Shown here: one piece after another, positions 61,902-64,000 of the stretch | Position numbering within the stretch: the first letter of the stretch is position 1 | How the letters are laid out: every line of letters begins with the position of its first letter | Source: VXPQ01 sp965248175 | Lineage (GTDB): Bacteria > Bacteroidota > Rhodothermia > Rhodothermales > VXPQ01 | Assembly: GCA_965248175.1 (NCBI GenBank) | Contig: OZ252093.1 | Coordinates: 434,001 to 498,000, forward strand | DNA length: 64,000 nucleotides | Reading direction: 5' to 3' | Program-made: the position numbers and the translations under genes | Notes under the pieces: model-generated | What the model saw: only the letters and a program-made list of their open reading frames with translations | Database searches by the model: none | Told to the model about the DNA's origin: nothing

Positions 61902-63116
61902 GGGAATTATATAGTTGAGGAAGTTCTGATCAATCCATCACTGGGAGTCGAATTGAAGATTCGAGACCGGGGAAGGGCGATTTCAGGTTGGACAGGGGCC
62001 GTCAGGGGTCGGATTCAAGGCCGAATCTACGATATCGTTGCGTTTTCGCCTCCCGGACACCTCAAAACGCGGCGCCCGGGCATACCTATCCCGCGACCGC
62101 TATCAATTTCTTGCGCGCCATGAAGAAATTCGCCAGCGCAAACAGCGTATAGACCTGCGCCGCGTTCTTGCGCAACCCGCGGTAGCGTGTCTTGCGGTAG
62201 CCCCAAAGGTGCTTGACCACCCCGAAGGGATGCTCTACGCGAGCACGAGTGCGGTTGCTCTTGCGATTGAACGAAGCGTCCGCGCACGTCAGTTTCCTGC
62301 CTCTGGCGGCCTTGCGCAACACGCGCCAAGCGACGCCTTGCGACTCGGCCTTCTCCTTGCGCTTTCGGCACGAGTAGCCCTTGTCGCCGTAGATCGTCTT
62401 CTCCTCGCCGTGAAGACACTGCTCCATCATCGTCACGTCGTGCACGTTCGCCGCCGTTACTTCTACGCTGTGCACATAGCCCTGCGTGTCCGTGCCGATA
62501 TGCGCTTTCATCCCGAAATGCCACTTGTTCGCCTTACGAGTGGACTTCATCTCCGGATCGCGCTGACCAGAGCGGTTCTTCGTAGACGTCGGAGCAGAAA
62601 CGATCGTCGCGTCCACGATGCTGCCCTCGCGAACCATGACGCCACGAGAACGAAGGTGCTTGCCGCTAATCGACAGAAGCGTCTTCGGCAACTCGCGCTC
62701 TTCGAGCCAGTGACGAAACTTGCATATCGTGGTCTCGTCCGGCGCGTAGCCCGCCTCCAGACGAGCGAAACGACGCATCGCAATATTGTCGTGCAGGGCG
62801 TCTTCCATGCCCGGATCCGAATGCCCGAACCATTGCTGCATGAAGTAGATTCGAAGCATCGCCTCAAGACCGACCGGAGGACGCCCCTTGGCGCCCTTCG
62901 GATAGAAAGGCGCCAATTCCGAAAGAAAAACCTTCCAGGGAAGCACCGCATCCATCTGCTCCAAAAATCGCTGGTTACGCGTCTTTTTGGTCCGGCTTTG
63001 GTAGGTCACGTCCTCGAATGAAAACTGGAGCATCGGATTTTCCTCGCTTGGTGATGGACTATATCGTAAAATACAAACCGGGACTTAATCAGAGTATCCT
63101 TAAGTATATAATTCCC
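61902..63116. mobile_element. IS5-family insertion sequence (complete, 1215 bp)
   Basis: The ends are perfect inverted repeats over 12 bp, GGGAATTATATA (61902-61913) and its complement (63105-63116), with partial agreement continuing inward. The 8-bp AATTATGG lies immediately outside both ends (61894-61901 and 63117-63124), a target duplication. A single transposase gene fills the interior. It lies 38 bp after the cytochrome stop codon and disrupts no recognised gene. The 8-bp duplication is longer than the 4 bp usual for the IS5 group. Confidence 0.85.
62086..63033 (-). CDS. IS5-family transposase
   Basis: A 315-residue DDE transposase. It has the N-terminal IS5 helix-turn region with PPVGLEAMLRIYFMQQWF, recognised by MLRIYFMQQWF, the first Asp in SIVDATIVSAPTSTK, the second in YGDKGYS and the Glu in RARVEHPFGVVKHLWGYRK. 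An RBS-like GAGGAAA precedes the ATG at 63033. The reading frame is intact. Confidence 0.92.
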   Translation of the reverse strand: MLQFSFEDVTYQSRTKKTRNQRFLEQMDAVLPWKVFLSELAPFYPKGAKGRPPVGLEAMLRIYFMQQWFGHSDPGMEDALHDNIAMRRFARLEAGYAPDETTICKFRHWLEERELPKTLLSISGKHLRSRGVMVREGSIVDATIVSAPTSTKNRSGQRDPEMKSTRKANKWHFGMKAHIGTDTQGYVHSVEVTAANVHDVTMMEQCLHGEEKTIYGDKGYSCRKRKEKAESQGVAWRVLRKAARGRKLTCADASFNRKSNRTRARVEHPFGVVKHLWGYRKTRYRGLRKNAAQVYTLFALANFFMARKKLIAVAG

Positions 63117-63193
63117 AATTATGGAGGCAATAGAAATGGTCCGAAAAAACTGGACAGTTTTTCCAGCGTTTTTAAGTGTAGCGCCGCGTCGGG

Positions 63194-64000
63194 TTACGCC
63201 GCTTTGGCGAGCGGCTTTCGTTTGTAGAATACGTCATCGGGGGTTCGGTTGTCAATCCCCTGGTGCGGGCGTTCTTCGTTGAAGTAGCTCAGGTAGTCGG
63301 CGATTCCCTTTCTGGCTTCGGCCACTGTCTCGTACGCACGTCGGTAGACTTCTTCCTGCTTGAGGCTGCGCCAGAGACGCTCCACGTACACGTTGTCCAG
63401 CCAGCGTCCCTTCCCATCCATGGAGATACGCACGCCGTGCGTCTTCAGCGCGCCGGTGAACGCCTCGGAGGTGAATTGCGCTCCCTGGTCCGTGTCGGAT
63501 ACCTCGGGCGCTCCGTAGCGGATAATGGCCTCTTCCATCGCTTCGACGCAAAAGGATGCGTCGAGCGTGTTCGAGAGCCGGTGCGCCAGTACCTTGCGGC
63601 TGTGCCAGTCGACCGGGGCTGCGAGATAGAGAAAGCCTTTCGCCATAGGGATGTACGTAATGTCCGCCGCATAGACCTCGCGGGGTCTCGTCACCTTCAT
63701 GCTTTTGAGCAGATAAGGATAAATCTTGTGCCCTTCCCCCGGAGACGATGTCCTGCGCTTCGGGTAAATGGCCCTAAGGCCCATCAGACGCATGAGGCGA
63801 ACGACGCGGCTTCTGGCTATACGAATGCCTCGCATCCGGAGCAGGCTCTTTATCGTGCGCGATCCGCTCGTGGGGCGCTCCATGTAGAGGCGGTCGATCT
63901 CTTTCATCACGGCAAGGTTCTCCTCGCTCTCCTCTCGGGGACGGTAGTAGGCCGTAGAACGGCTCAGCTCGACAAGTCTGCACTGGCGAACTACGGGCAA
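63194..64000 (-). CDS. IS3-family transposase (OrfB), 5' part outside window
   Basis: At least 268 residues of a retroviral-integrase-type transposase; the frame runs off the window end, so its start is not seen. The DDE acids are in VYAADITYIPM, SDTDQGAQFTS and NVYVERLWRSL. A flanking palindrome AAAAACTG-GA-CAGTTTTT is at 63145-63162, possibly near the element's end. Its inverted repeats and OrfA lie outside the window, so completeness cannot be judged. Confidence 0.88.
   Translation of the reverse strand: MPVVRQCRLVELSRSTAYYRPREESEENLAVMKEIDRLYMERPTSGSRTIKSLLRMRGIRIARSRVVRLMRLMGLRAIYPKRRTSSPGEGHKIYPYLLKSMKVTRPREVYAADITYIPMAKGFLYLAAPVDWHSRKVLAHRLSNTLDASFCVEAMEEAIIRYGAPEVSDTDQGAQFTSEAFTGALKTHGVRISMDGKGRWLDNVYVERLWRSLKQEEVYRRAYETVAEARKGIADYLSYFNEERPHQGIDNRTPDDVFYKRKPLAKAA

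Noticed and set aside
63145..63162. Palindrome AAAAACTG-GA-CAGTTTTT as a terminator
   Set aside because: It lies next to the IS3-type gene and may belong to the element's end; its role cannot be told without the other end.

Overview
The window looks like a chromosomal piece of a moderately GC-rich Gram-negative bacterium of the Bacteroidota/Rhodothermota lineage. This is inferred from the gene families: DUF2480 and a DUF4290-like protein, an OmpP1/FadL-like barrel, two TonB receptors with a carboxypeptidase-like N-terminal domain, a eukaryote/archaea-type short prolyl-tRNA synthetase, and a sepiapterin-reductase-like enzyme resembling that of green sulfur bacteria. No 16S rRNA gene is present, so the species cannot be fixed.

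Layout. 1-3.4 kb (minus): arsenosugar-type radical SAM enzyme ArsS (cut by the window edge), its peroxidase-like companion and an ABC exporter. 3.5-7.6 kb (plus): a TroABCD-type Mn/Zn uptake operon in which both permeases carry winged-helix tails. 7.6-14.6 kb (minus): ccmF, a TonB receptor, an inverted-repeat element and proS. 14.9-18.0 kb (plus): a repeat-rich lipoprotein and an outer-membrane barrel. 18.1-20.05 kb: a two-gene AAA ATPase + TOPRIM-like module, with an IS256-family element inserted at the very end of the second gene. 21.4-24.3 kb (minus): mltG plus a three-gene set that matches the tetrahydrobiopterin pathway (folE, PTPS, sepiapterin reductase-like). 24.5-27.7 kb (plus): HIT protein, unknown outer-membrane protein, coaE. 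27.7-31.8 kb (minus): ribBA, yajC, the SRP RNA and priA. 31.8-40.4 kb (minus): rpe and nuoHGFEDCBA, transcribed from nuoA towards rpe and priA. 40.6-45.5 kb (minus): a large TonB receptor, purB and a sigma factor. 45.8-50.2 kb (mostly plus): yebC, ruvC, trigger factor, clpP and a tRNA-Glu. 50.4-61.9 kb: parvulin lipoprotein, acetyltransferase, a solitary AAA ATPase, cysteine desulfurase, DUF2480, recG, a sulfatase and an octaheme cytochrome with HEAT/TPR repeats. 61.9-64 kb: a complete IS5-family element followed by an IS3-family transposase cut by the window end.

Most of the window is housekeeping: respiration (complex I, ccmF, multihaem cytochrome), DNA repair and restart (ruvC, recG, priA), protein quality control (tig, clpP, PpiC, SRP RNA, yajC) and cofactor synthesis (ribBA, coaE, folE/PTPS/SR, cysteine desulfurase). 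The parts most worth following are the ATPase/TOPRIM pair, the transporter with DNA-binding-like tails and a palindromic upstream region, the biopterin cluster, and a short inverted repeat at the proS stop codon that shares an exact 21-nt stretch with the end of the IS5-family element. Many very long antisense ORFs exist here, because high GC removes stop codons from the opposite strand; they were left out.
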